A stretch of DNA of 64,000 bases from Boswellia sacra (lineage: Eukaryota; Streptophyta; Magnoliopsida; Sapindales; Burseraceae), in NCBI GenBank assembly GCA_013180625.2, contig SNVD02016040.1, positions 1 to 64,000 of the forward strand. Direction: 5' to 3'. Each line of letters starts with the position of its first letter. Position 1 is the stretch's first letter. The notes under the pieces were generated by a model. That model made no database searches, was not told the DNA's origin, and saw nothing but the letters and a program-made list of their open reading frames with translations. This document shows positions 46,507 to 57,838 of this stretch, piece after piece. A program made the position numbers and the translations under genes.

Positions 46507-46657
46507 CTCACTTGCAGAGGCAACAACTAGAAATAAACCGCCGTAAAAGCTTTTACTGCGATTGTTTTTATGACGGACGAAAACCACCGTAGAACCGCCG
46601 TAAAAAACCTTTTGCGACGATTTTTGTCCGTCGTAAAAAGTCTTTTCTGTTGTAGTG
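46507..46657. mobile_element. Right end of a CACTA element with ccgtcgtaaaa repeats
   Basis: The terminus TCTTTTCTGTTGTAGTG ends at 46657, preceded by copies of ccgccgtaaaa / ttttgcgacg. This differs from the left end at 45355, so the stretch 45355-46657 is a chimera of two CACTA families or a rearranged remnant. Confidence 0.7.
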
Positions 46658-46679
46658 CAAGCTTGCAGGATAATCTAGT

Positions 46680-47482
46680 GCTACAGAAGAACCACAGCCC
46701 ATAGAAACTGAAAACGTGGCTCCTGAGAAGTCTGCAGAGCATATACCAAAAACTGATGCACCATTGCCTGAAGCAACTGAGCTAATACCTGTAGAATATC
46801 CACCTGAACAAACTGCTATTGAGATAGACATAACAGCAGAGAAGAAAAACAAGAAAAAGAAATTCAAGACGACAGCAAAGGGATTGAAAGAAAAAAAGAA
46901 GGTTAAATTGGTGAAGAAACTATCTGACAAGAGGAAGAAGAAATTGAATCAGTAGCTTCAGAACTAAAGGATGAGTCCTTGTCAGATGAACCACCACAAG
47001 CAGAACTCAAGATGACATTGCCTTCACCACTTGCTAAGGAAGAACATCATGTTTCTCCAGTCCCTGAAGCAGAACATCATGATTCTCCACCATCAACACA
47101 GTCACGGGCACATGAAGCCACAACCACACCACCTGTAGAACACATTCAGGAACCCCCTCCTGAAGCAGACACGACTACACCAGCCACACCTCTACCATCT
47201 ACACTTGCAGAAGAGTCACTGGTACCTTCTCAACATCTTGCTGTTGTGTTACAGACAATAGGAACCAGTGCAGAATGCCTTGATAAGGAAATTCGCAAGA
47301 TTGTGGCTGAAGTTACTACCACTTCTTCTGAGACAACTGAAACACAGCCTGCTTCTATGCCCACTAAGTAGCCTACACCTACTACTATTGGCAAACGGTA
47401 CAAAATGAAGGCTGAAAGGATTAAGAAGCGCTCTGGCAGTTCTTCTTCCCCACCTATTCGCAAGTCTCCAAGATTGCGTTAG
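46680..47482 (+). pseudogene. Low-complexity Pro/Thr/Lys-rich reading frame of the SIRE-like element
   Basis: The first block (to 46955) runs from VAPEKSAEHIPK to a lysine-rich KKNKKKKFKTT. A single-base shift near 46930 leads into the second block (46979-47371, DEPPQAELKMTLPSP and TPPVEHIQEPPPEADTTTP). One stop at 47371 precedes a tail IRKSPRLR ending at 47482. No catalytic domain is seen. It may correspond to the extra ORF of SIRE elements or the end of pol; its function is unknown. Confidence 0.55.
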
Positions 47483-48033
47483 TTTTTGACAACTTGTCCT
47501 GAAATCAAAGGGGAGAAGGAGGAGTTTTTGATCTAATATAACTTTGTTTTGTTCTGTTCTTTTTTTTTTTTATACTACTAATTCTAATCCTGTTTGCTAT
47601 TTTGTTATTTTGTTGCTTCTTCTTCTCAAGGGCAGTATGTAATAAGTAAGGGGGAGTAAGGACTTTTTATGGTTTGTATGCAATCGCACTATTTTCTACT
47701 ATGTGTTTTTACCTTGTTTTTTTACTGTGTTTTGTGTTAGTTGATGCATGTGTTTTTCTTTACTTTGATTGTTCAGATCATGATTTAGTTGCAGTGTTGT
47801 TTGACATTTTTCTCAACAACAGTTTTTGTTGTTTTGATTTGCAGGATAAACATATTCAGACCTTGGTCTGCTATGTGATTTGTAACTGCATTCTGTTGTT
47901 AGTTTCTTAAGCATAATATTGCTATTTACTAGATCATGATTGCTTATAGTTATGTCTGACTTATCTTTGTGTGTTTTTCTTTGATCAGAAACAGTGTGAT
48001 GTTTTCATCACAAGTTGCCAAAAAGGGGGAGAT

Positions 48034-48865
48034 TGATGGTTTCAACGTGTGACACTTGCATGTGCCATACGCATGATAAATTTTGGACCAACTTGTGATA
48101 AAACAAGAATATTATATTGTTTATTATTTTACTGATTCTATAAGCATATTTTAGGAAGTATTTGATTTATAATACATATCTTCTTAGATTAGAACATTAT
48201 TTAATGTATCCTAGTTAAAATAGGAGAATATTTATTTGTGTCCTAATTCCTTAAGGAGTTATCTATATCACTTCCTATTATATTTATCTTTATCCTAATA
48301 AGAGTTTGATTAGGATTTTTACAGGATTTCAAGGAGATATCGATCAGACATCCCAATATAAATAACGATTATGTTTTCATAACGGATGTATGTTGGTTGT
48401 GTAAGTTTATGTCACGGCATTCCAAGGATTAAGAAGAGAGCTTCAACACAAATTGGAATGTTTCATTAATTTGATTTTATGATTGTTTTATTCATGTATG
48501 AGGGATTGTAATTGTACAAGAATTGTTGATTAAGTCTATCTAAATTAGTATATATTTGCGAGAACTTGCGAGTTAAGTGTTTATGTAATTCAGTGTCAGA
48601 CGTTGTGGTTAAGATTTACTTAACAGTGTGTTCTTAAGTTATCTACGACAGAGAGTGAGTAGTGTCACTTGAGTTTAAGGTGTGAGAATCAGTCAGTACT
48701 ATAAATGATCCTTAAGATTGTACAAACAAGAACTTAGTGAATTACAACTTTAAAGCTGTCCGTGGATGTAGGTTTTATAACCGAACCACGTAAAATCCTT
48801 CAGTGCCGATTTACATTACAGTTTATTATTATATTATTTATCACTGCATACTTCCAGAACTTACA
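48034..48865 (+). repeat. LTR of the SIRE-like element
   Basis: Starts TGATGGTTTCAACG right after the purine tract. The end is uncertain, either 48820 (ttacattaca) or 48865 (gaacttaca). It contains a plausible TATA region (aatataaataac) near 48355. Confidence 0.65.
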
Positions 48866-49275
48866 AATAATTTAAAAAATTTAATAATGTGACTATTTCT
48901 TATTTATGTTTTATCAAAACAATAAATTCATTAAAATATTAGTCGTATGATTATTAAAAATAAATATTAATATTAAGCCCACATTCACAAGCTTAAATTT
49001 TTTTAAGAAAAGATAAACTTAATATAATATCAAAAGGTTTGAATTCCTTCCGTTTATTATATATAATGAACATGTAAAAATATAAAATTAAAAAATAAAA
49101 GATCATTCAAATTTATGTATTGATCAATTCTATTTTGCCTTAAGTGGAAATTAAGTGGCTTTACTTATGATGAAGGAAACTAAAATTTATGTATTCAATT
49201 CCATTAGTCTTGAATAGAAATTAAGCCGCCTTGCTTACGATGAAGGAAATTTAAGGTGAAGAGGAAATTCACTTA
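48866..49275. other. A/T-rich spacer with one direct repeat, no gene seen
   Basis: A degenerate direct repeat of about 74 bases (starting near 49110 and 49184, core gatgaaggaaa) is the only structure noticed. Confidence 0.6.
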
Positions 49276-50099
49276 CACTACAAGAAAAATAGGAATAGAT
49301 GACAGAAACAAACGGTCATAAACGGGGGTGGATGATAGAAAATCAAAAAGTCGTCTATGTCACTGTCACTCATTCATGATAGAAAAAAGTCTATCATTAA
49401 TTTTGTGATAGTTTTTACCTGTCATATGTATGTCACGCTAGGTAAATAATTTTATAATTGTATGATAGTTTTTATATGTCATACGTCTGTCACACTTGGT
49501 AAAAAAATTTTGGCGGGAAATTATTTTGTAGTTTGAAATTTTTGGCAGGAAAAATGTTTTTTTATAGGATTCAAATTTAATTTTGGCAAATTAATTTGGG
49601 CGCCAAAATTATTTGTTACTTTTTGGCGGGTAATTGATGTTGTTTGTGACAAAATACATGATTGGAATCTTCTATCACAATATTTAAATCTAATTGCATA
49701 GAATTGATTTTTTATTTAATTTATTCATTCTTGCAATTTAAATTCATGTACAAATTCAATATGAACTAAAATTAAAGTGCACATCCAATTGAGTCCAAAA
49801 CCATTTTAAATTAATGACATGCACATATCAATATAGAGAACAAATTCCATAGATCAAGAATACCATTACCCATACATAAGTTAAACCATTCTATCAACAA
49901 CAAATTATGACTATAATTCAAATCCAAAATAACAACAAATTCAGCCCACCAAATTAAATTTGGAGTTCACAAGGCAAATTACAGCAAACCAGGAGGCAAG
50001 AGCAAATGTTTTATATTAATTTGATTAGTGAAGCCAACAAAAATTCCTCCTGTTTCGTTAGCAATATCAACAGCATACATATTCTTTCATTGTCAACTA

Positions 50100-50530
50100 A
50101 TACCCAGCAAAAGTCCCAATATCATCAGCAAAATTATCAGCCAAACTCCTCCCAAAACCAGCAAAACTCCTCCTAATATCATCAGCCAAAATCCTCCCAA
50201 AACTCTTCCCATTCCCAGCAAAACGCCTCCTTATATCATCAGCAAATTGTCAGCCAAACTCCTCCCAAAAATCTTCCCAAAACCAGCTAAACTCCTCCTA
50301 ATATCAGCAGCCAAAATCCTCCCAAAACTCTTCCCATACCCAGCAAAACTCCTCCTTATATCATCAGCAAATTGTCAGGCAAACTCCTTCCAAAAATCTT
50401 CCCAAAACCAGCAAAACTCCTCCTAATATCAGCAGCCGAAATCCTCCCAAAACTCTTCCCATACCCAGCAAAACTCCTCCCATTCTTAGCAAAACTCCTC
50501 ACATTCTCAGCAAAACACCCAACAAAACTC
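50100..50530. repeat. Minisatellite in CACTA-2
   Basis: About eight copies of cagcaaaactcctcc / cccaaaa(c)tcttccca units. It is the expanded counterpart of 34615-34800 in CACTA-1. The 132-codon frame across it is a repeat artefact. Confidence 0.82.
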
Positions 50531-50699
50531 CCAAGTCCAACAATAACTCAAATCTGCGCAACACACACAAATGAAAATACCCAAGAATATTACTAAAAAG
50601 AATTGTCTATTAAAGTAAGACTCCAAGTTTTAGATGTATTGCAACAATTACAATTTCACATTGCAACTTAAAATTTGACTAATTATAAAACATAAGAAG

Positions 50700-51010
50700 T
50701 AATAACAAGGTATGGGAAAGAGTGGCCCTGTGATCCAGTGCTGGTCAGTGGAGTCATTGCTGGCTGCATGGTGGCTAACTCCGTACGACTTTATAAATTC
50801 GATGGTGGGACCTTTGTACAAAGTCATGACCATGGCTCTAGAGACAAGTGATCACAGTTCCAAACTTCCAATGACTTTGGCCAGACTATGTAACTTCTTC
50901 ACTTCCATGCTCTTCAGCCTGATCACAGTTCCAATGACTTGACTAGCTACTCTTCTTTCAATTGATGCATCTCTCTGTCAAGAATGAGTACATAAACAAA
51001 GATGCTACCA
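50700..51010. other. Unidentified low-repeat segment in CACTA-2
   Basis: This segment has higher GC than its surroundings and is absent from CACTA-1. Both strands have short frames (plus 50712-50942, minus 50648-50833). I recognise neither. It may be captured host DNA. Confidence 0.35.
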
Positions 51011-51207
51011 CGTCAACCAGATACCCTGCCATGGCCCTATAACTCACACAAGTTGGCCATTCCCGTCAATTGTACAGCAAGTCGGAATAATAACAAAATT
51101 GGCATTCCCTATATTATGATTCAACCCAGGACTTGCTAAAAACACATAAACAATAGTTAGGTCAACGTCACATATGCTAAGACTATATTTTACGAGTCAA
51201 TCAAAAA

Positions 51208-51214
<7 letters not shown>

Positions 51215-51244
<30 letters not shown>
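51215..51244. repeat. Microsatellite (TA)n in CACTA-2
   Basis: Fifteen or so alternating TA dinucleotides. A similar run is at 45695-45720. Confidence 0.9.
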
Positions 51245-51248
<4 letters not shown>

Positions 51249-51416
51249 GCTGCGTGATGAACTGTATATAATTTGTCTTCATGAGTTTGATGGAAACAAA
51301 AAATAAAGAAAAAGAGGAAAAATAAATAGTCACCATTGAGATGGGACTGTCAAAACAAAATATTACTTCTAAGAAAACAGGAAATCGAATTTTAGAAATA
51401 AAGAGGATTTTTGTAC

Positions 51417-51554
51417 CTGACAATGAAGAAAGGTATTCCGACCTCAACTGTACATGACTGCTGTTCTCATATATATGCTGCACAAATTCAAATATTGATG
51501 CCGACAGGTGCATCAAGAGGAATGGTTTCCATAGCATATTCTCAAGCTGAACCT
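51417..51554 (-). pseudogene. Exon-like segment 1 in CACTA-2, unidentified
   Basis: A 138-base minus-strand stretch between a pyrimidine-rich acceptor (CTTTGTAG) and a donor (CAG/GTACAA). It is open in one frame reading ENMLWKPFLLMHLSASIFEF and VQHIYENSSHVQLRSEYLSS. The family is unknown to me. It might belong with the segment at 52658-52792. Confidence 0.4.
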
Positions 51555-52657
51555 CTACAAAGAAGAATTAGAGATAACAGTTACTTAAAATTACGTAGAA
51601 AAGGAAACAAAAGCTCTTGTATGAAACTACAGAGGTTAAACGTTCATACATTAAACAAAATGTTGTACGAAACAATATATATGATCCTTTTCTTTGAAAA
51701 ATAGTTGTTACAGGCAGCACCAACCTAAACCATGTTATTCCAATATTCAAAGCTGAAATAAGACGATTTATTCCATTATAAAGCTGAATATATATATATA
51801 TGACTAATTCTAGTATGTGAAACTTCCTTTAACTTTCTTTTATGCATGTTTACTGCAATGATCTAATCTAAATTATAAAACATTCAGTCACTAATAATCG
51901 AAAATAATTTTCCAGTGGGTACATTGGCTTAAAATAGAGAAAATTTGTTGATAAAGGAAACCAAGCTTTCAGAAATAATTCGGTAATGAAGCATGAAAAA
52001 AACCGTGGAACATTTGACAAGGTGGAACTTATCTGGTCAAGTGTGGAAGAGGACAAGTAGTCTGGACCAGGGATGAGAGAGCAGCACTCTTACTCGTACA
52101 ACAGAGGAAGCAGCCTAAACCGACACTGGAATAGATGGCTGTGTGGTTTTAGCGCTCTTTTTATACTGAGAAATCGAAGAGCACTTGAATAGAGAATAGT
52201 AATTGGAGATGACAAGGATGCAGAACTACTTTCAGATGGTCAGACTGGAAGCTTCAGCAGGCCTTCTTCCCCTTGCAGCTGGTATTACTTGACCAGTAAA
52301 TAAAATGTTAAAATTCCTTGCCAGTTGCAACTGTATCACTCGACCAGTTGATTGTGAAAGTTAACACCACAATTTTGAAAAGCGAAAATTTGAAAAAATT
52401 AAAAGTGATAGTGGTGCCAAATATTAATTACCAAATGTACAAGCAGGTGAATAAAGAAAACAGCAAGGCAAAGTAGGACCACCACTTTGAGTTTGACTAA
52501 TGTCACCTGTAAGCATTCAGAGCAATTAACATAAATACCTTAGATGTTCTCACCGTAATATGAACACCATAAACACATCATTACCACAACAAAACTGAAT
52601 TAATTACAAAATAGACAGAAGCAGAATCTTCTAAGTGATCTGAAGATAAACACTTAC

Positions 52658-52792
52658 AGATGAGGAGACTTTATTTTTATCTCTAGTTTGATTAACTCCA
52701 TTTATCCCAAAGTGTTGCGAAACTTTAACCTTGTTCCTTTTCTTGCTGGATAAGATTTGCATAGAAAGGTGCGAAAGGATTTCCTGCATTTC
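52658..52792 (-). pseudogene. Exon-like segment 2 in CACTA-2, unidentified
   Basis: A 135-base stretch between a strong acceptor (TGTTTTGCAG) and a consensus donor (GTAAGTG). One frame is fully open (EMQEILSHLSMQILSSKKRN, then KVKVSQHFGINGVNQTRDKN). Its length is a multiple of three. Another frame opens partway (GNAGNPFAPFYANLIQQE). The gene of origin is unknown. Confidence 0.42.
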
Positions 52793-54229
52793 CTGCAAAA
52801 CAGCAAACACGAACCAATATATGCATGTCTATTGGAATGTTTCATGATTAATGAAAATTGCAAAAGCACAAAGTAAAGCAGTAAGAGTGTTTTAGCGTCA
52901 AGCTAAATGCAACAAGAACACTCATAAGAACAGTAAATATAAAATTAGTCACCCATCAATAAGTAAGATTCGTGGAAGAAGAACATGAAAAATTCATGCC
53001 CAGACCACCAGCCTTACTTTTACATTGCAAATGGCGAAGGTGACTCCTTATCAGCCACAGCAATGGCCAACCTGAGAACAAAATAATCAACTTCACTTCC
53101 ATAGGGGAAAATCCCAAAAAATGTTAATATCTAGATTCCTACTGTCATTCTGTTTTAATAGAATTAAATTCTGAAGGAATAGTATATCAAACCTCGCTCA
53201 AACACAGGACAACTCCTAATGAAGTTTCTTACTTTTAAATCAGTACTTAACATAGGAGTCCTAACATACAGAAGTCGAAACAATATTGCAAAGGATTTAG
53301 TTGCTCAAGTCATTAAAATTGGATTCACTTGAGCATGATTAGACAGAATTTCTCTTTCCTGTAGAATTATCCATACTACGTGCTACAGACTAATTTTGCT
53401 TCTAATTTATAGAGACATTTGCTTTGACATTTACTGCTTGTAGGACAACAATGTTGAGCCAAATCTTTTCATTTCATATTTATAGAACATTGTTAAATTT
53501 CCTAGATCAAAGGACCACAAAAAATATGAAGGTATGCAAGGATGAATATAAGGACACACCATAAATTATGATTATATCTAACTTTCTCGTGCAATTTGTA
53601 TTTCATTTTCTGGCTTGTTACCGCTCTTCCACATGAATGGAGTTTAGTTGTTAATGAATGCAAAGATCACCATGTGCTTTCTTCACATTAAATTACCAAG
53701 ATTATTATCAGCATGAATTAACAAAAGTTCTCTTTCGCCGTCTATCAAGAATTAACAAAGCATTATTTTAAAAAACAAAAGCTCATAAGTTGCTATCTTT
53801 AAGATAAGCTTTCTGTCAAAAAGGGTGAGTAAGCATATAAAATCTGGTTTGAATAGGGTTATATATGATATGAAAACAGGTTAAGTTTCCATAAGAAAAA
53901 GAACGGAGAACAGTAAAGCATGATGATGAAGCAAACAGAATGCCGGGCATTATGTAAGTTAACATGAATAAATTACTTTTTAAGAAAAATGAAACCCATT
54001 TTAGTTTTACTTTGTTGCTTGGTTGAGGTACCTCGGACAGTTGGTACAGTTAATTGCATATTTGTCGAGTCCAACAAAGATTCACTACTGAAAAAGCTGC
54101 AAGTAAAAAGATTAAAATTAATAAATTAATTTTGGATAAATGGGAGTATTTGAATCTAGTGCATATCGGAAGTTACAAGTATAAAATTGTGATTGAATTG
54201 AAGATAAAAAATGATGATCTGAATCATAC

Positions 54230-54646
54230 CTTCCAAGCTAACAATAGCAAAAAGGTTTCAAGACCCCAAGCTCCTCTGTCGACATAATCACCATTGAAGA
54301 CAAAGACACGATTTTCAGAAGGAAAGCCAGCATCTTTAAGGAGAAAAAGGAGGTCATGCAACTGGCCATGAACATTACCCACAACTAGGACGGTTGAATC
54401 GGGTTGAAGAGAATCGATTTTAACACAATTGGGCTCTTTGTGGAGGATCTTGGAAGCCGTGAGAACCAAAGTGTCAAGCACATGAACGGGAAAGACAGAA
54501 GGAAAATCGCAAGGAGGGAGATTTCTGGAAGACCAATCGAACGTGGACATTAGATGGTGGATCCATTCAAGGGTAAGAGTGCCGTTAGCAGGCCATGAGA
54601 GCGAAATTTCAGGCGGTGGTGAGAGAGGAGGATGAATTGCCGTTGC
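54230..54646 (-). pseudogene. PP7: First exon of a PP7-type serine/threonine protein phosphatase, captured by CACTA-2
   Basis: One frame is open on the minus strand from 54646 to a splice donor (GGAAG/GTATGA) at 54230. It reads SWPANGTLTLEWIHHLM, WSSRNLPPCDFPSVFPVHVL, LHKEPNCVKIDSL, GQLHDLLFLLKDAGFP and FNGDYVDRGAWGLETFLLLL. This matches the N-terminal part of plant PP7 and stops at its first exon boundary. The metal-binding GDxHG motif is altered to GNVHG (Asp to Asn), which should abolish catalysis. Upstream of the Trp the frame has no Met before a stop, so the normal start is missing. No later PP7 exon was found. PP7 is a nuclear/cytosolic phosphatase linked to light and heat responses. 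This is a non-functional genomic capture. Confidence 0.85.
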
Positions 54647-55058
54647 TTAAAGAATGAAGAGTAAAAATAATTTCTAGGGCAAATAGAAGAGGGAAGAAGA
54701 GGGAAGCCGAAAGTGAAAGAGGGAAAACGCAAAATTTTCGTTTCTCCTGTATTAAGGATAAAACGGTGCGTTTTATCCTGTATATTTTATTAACAAATTT
54801 TTTTTTCTCATAATTAATAAAATATTATTTTATATTTCGGTCAGACATGGTCAATAAAAAATTTCTATCATGAAATTCTTGATAGAGTTAATTTCTATCA
54901 CTATTTTATCATAAATTATTGATAGACAAAAAGTATATCACATGTCTATCATAAAGTTTCTGATAGAGTATAATTCTATCATCATTATGTCATTTTTTGA
55001 TGATATAACGAGTTCTATCATAAAGTGTCAGTCATCTATTCCTACTTTTCTTGTAGTG

Positions 55059-55573
55059 TTAGATACGATAAGGGAAAAAGATAGGAAATCATTTTTAGGG
55101 ATAAAGGGAGAGGGAATAAATAAAGGGTGGGCTATTTGCACCCCTTTTTTAATTAATATATCCTCTTTTTTAACTAAAATTTTTATTGCAAAATTATACT
55201 TGCATAAATTTTTAATTAAGCACATTAATAACTTAAGTATTTTACCCTCTACACCCACCTCAATACTTAGAGGCTGATTATTTTTATCTAAATTTTGAAG
55301 TTAACTTATTGTCATCCTTAAGATCTTTTCATAATTTTTTTTTTACTTCAAACTTAATCTAATATATTTTTATATGAATAAAAAAATAAAAATTTTAACT
55401 TTTATGTAAATACCATTATATGAATCATTTATTAGTCTTCTAACTCTCTTAAATGTCTTAATAAAATTTATTTATGACTAATTTATACATAGCTTAATAT
55501 TTTAACTTTAAAATATTATTATTTATTTGTAATTTTATAACATGATTTTCTATATATTTTTAAAATTATTTTA
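55059..55573. other. A/T-rich spacer, no gene seen
   Basis: Short intergenic stretch between CACTA-2 and the MULE-like element. Nothing recognisable on either strand. Confidence 0.6.
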
Positions 55574-55749
55574 TAAAATAATATGAAAAAAATATCCTTA
55601 TGATTTGCCCTATTATTAGATAAAAGGCTTTTTTTAGGTTTATATCAACATGGTCATTAATGTATATATTTTAGTATGGTTTAGGTTCAACCGACGGATT
55701 TCATTTGCTCGTGAATTACCAAACCGAATGAAAGTCTATTATACCCTTA

Positions 55750-56330
55750 GCTGCAAATGCAATGGTCAGATTACACTTTTGCCCTTAAATGTCTCTCACA
55801 AACACCGTGTCTTCAACGACTCGCACCTCTCCTGTCGTTTCTCAATTTTCACTACCACCACCACCCAAAGAACCCTAATAATCTCTCCTTTTCCCCTCTC
55901 ATCACCTCCTGCAATTAAAGATATTCAGCTCAGTCTTGGCTCGAAAGTGACTCACTGGCGCCGCTGTTGGGTTTAGAACTCGGTTTTCCCGATCTGCCTG
56001 GTGAAGGAGATAGAACGGTTGGGCGAGGTCGAGCAGTTGTAGATGGAGAATCGCGCGGATGGTGAGGATGAGTGGACCGAGTGGTAGTGCTTGCCGTGGT
56101 GGCAGCCTTAGAGGCCGAGGCGAGTGAGAGAGGTGGTAGAAGGAGAAGTATTTGATGGCCGAATCTTGAGTATTTGGTGGTCGTGGTGTCTCTATTGGGT
56201 GTTTAATGCCCGAATTTTGGGTGTTTCATGGCTAGGTTCTGGGTTCATGGTTGCCGTGTGGCTGGAAATATTGATGATTGTCGAAGATTTTACCACTCTT
56301 TGTGAAGCATTCTTCTGCTGCTGAACATAT
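55750..56330 (+). other. GC-rich captured-looking segment inside the MULE
   Basis: It resembles a plant 5' UTR and first-exon region (CT-rich leader with tcccctctcatcacctcc, then Gly/Arg/Glu-codon-rich sequence gaggatgagtggaccgagtgg). Frames at 55650-55976 and 56124-56324 cross it, but neither has a family I recognise. Confidence 0.4.
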
Positions 56331-56737
56331 GGATGGTAAAAGTGCTAGTCTTGAACCTTAGCGGAGAAGAAATAAAGGGCCATACTTGCTTGAGAATGTT
56401 TCTAGCTTCATGTAAGGGCAATTTTAAGAGATGAAACCGGTGTATTATATGCAGGCTAGGAGGGCTTTATGGTAGCTTCTTGTTTCCAAATCTCCTTCTT
56501 CTTCGCGACAAGTACTTTTGGTGGAGGCAGGAAAACAACATTAAAAGGTAGCATTGCAGAGCATACATGGTGATACAGATGGTGGAATATTTCTCTATTG
56601 ATTCGTATTTGGCTTTGCATGTTCATCTTTTAATTAATTAAAATTTTATTAGATTACTTGTTTCTTGCACCTGCAATTAAGCTTGCCATATTCCTCTATT
56701 TTAAAAATAAAGTAACGGGGAAGCATTGACTTTTTAA

Positions 56738-57572
56738 TAGAGTTGTTTGTCGGTTTGAATCCCATGGATATAGCTAATCAATCTAATTCAATTCAATATT
56801 GATAGATTTAGAGATTTTTCAATCCAATCTAATCTAATCAAAGATCAAAATCCAATCCAATCCAATGTTATTGAAAATATCATCCGATCTGATCTGATCC
56901 AATTCAATTCGATTCATGAAAATATAAATTTATCTAAACTTAAAAGACTTAAAAAAAAATCTAATTATCCACTAAAAACATAATTTAATATGATATGATA
57001 TAAATATAATAATAATATACTTATATAAATTTAAATATGAGTAGTAGCTCATAATATAAGATATAAAAATCCATTTTTAAATTAAGTAATGTGCCTAAAC
57101 AAAAATAACAAATAAGCATTTAAATCATTTCAATACATATATTACAATTTTAAATAATTTATAGGACTTTAATGGGCCATGCAAAATATAAAACACTTTA
57201 TTTCTTGCATTAGCATCAACATTTATGCATATTATAGAAAACTTGTATTTTTTTTGTTACTTAATGTAGGGTTAAGCATAGTTTATTATATTAAAATTAT
57301 AACTGACTGGTCACTTTTATTTTTTACATTATTACGTTTTTACTCTTATTACATTTTATTGGATTGGATCGGTTAATGGCAGATTTTCATAATAGGATCC
57401 ATCATTTGATCCAATTAATTTGGTTTTTTAAATCATAATCCAATCCAATTCACCAATTAATCAAATCCAATCAAAATTGGATTGGTTTGGATTGAATCGG
57501 TTGGTTTGGGTGGATTGGTTTTGATTGGATTGGTCAGTTTGGGTAGATTGGTTTAGATTTTGCACACCTCTA
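56738..57572. mobile_element. hAT-type MITE, 835 bp
   Basis: Termini TAGAGTTGTTTG and TTTGCACACCTCTA (complement TAGAGGTGTGCAAA, a common plant hAT end) are flanked by the perfect 8-bp duplication CTTTTTAA (56730-56737, 57573-57580). Subterminal regions are rich in inverted ccaatc / gattgg motifs. No coding capacity. Confidence 0.93.
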
Positions 57573-57838
57573 CTTTTTAACATAAAGCTAAAATAAATCT
57601 CATCCTATTGTTATATGATGGGTATTAGGTATTTATTTTCATTTTTATATTTAGAAATAAGCAATTTTGGTTTGGATTCATGTTTAATTCAATTTTCTAT
57701 TTTGCCCCTTTTTGTTAATTCAAAAACAAACAAAATCCGTTAACTAGAAAACATTGAGAACTATACTGATATAAACCCAAAAGAGGTTTTCTGTCTGATT
57801 ATAGGGTCAACCATAGGGGTTGTTTTTTATATTATCCC

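Larger units (their letters stand above)
46658..48865 (+). mobile_element. 3' end of a SIRE/Maximus-like Ty1/copia retrotransposon
   Basis: A proline- and lysine-rich coding remnant is followed by several G-rich purine tracts, the last being AAAAAGGGGGAGAT directly before an LTR. Multiple ggggga tracts and an extra coding region before the 3' LTR are typical of SIRE-type copia elements. The 5' part, including pol, is missing; the fragment starts at the CACTA end at 46657. Confidence 0.7.
49276..55058. mobile_element. CACTA-2: non-autonomous CACTA transposon carrying a PP7 phosphatase fragment, 5783 bp
   Basis: Intact inverted ends CACTACAAGAAAAATAGG and CCTACTTTTCTTGTAGTG are flanked by the duplication TTA (49273-49275, 55059-55061). 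Both subterminal regions match CACTA-1. The interior differs: it holds a PP7 exon and several exon-like segments. No transposase recognised. The ends are better preserved than those of CACTA-1, so this copy may be younger. Confidence 0.94.
55574..57838. mobile_element. Probable MULE (Mutator-like, Pack-MULE candidate) with ~85-bp terminal inverted repeats
   Basis: The left end (ataatatgaaaaaaatatcc ... ggtttatatcaacat) and the reverse complement of the right end (gggataatataaaaaac ... ggtttatatcagtat) align over about 85 bases. Flanks are attatttta and attattttc, eight of nine identical, fitting the 9-bp duplication of Mutator elements. The interior at 55750-56330 is far more GC rich than its surroundings and looks like captured host sequence. 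A hAT MITE (56738-57572) sits inside. No transposase seen. Confidence 0.72.

Noticed and set aside
46363..46930. Minus-strand frames of 71-120 codons near the CACTA right end
   Set aside because: They run across the transposon terminus and antisense to the SIRE-like frame; only the short segment at 46314-46454 has splice sites and a family match.
47674..47910. 78-codon hydrophobic Cys/Phe-rich plus frame
   Set aside because: Lies in T-rich untranslated sequence between the SIRE-like frame and its polypurine tract; no signal of a real gene.
50028..50596. Pro/Lys/Ser-rich plus frames of 132 and 74 codons
   Set aside because: They are translations of the CACTA-2 minisatellite.
53000..53080. 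Possible further PP7 exon near 53040-53080 (reads LAIAVADKESPSPF on minus)
   Set aside because: The segment is very short and does not match the PP7 second exon, which should contain RGNHES; a stop follows at once.
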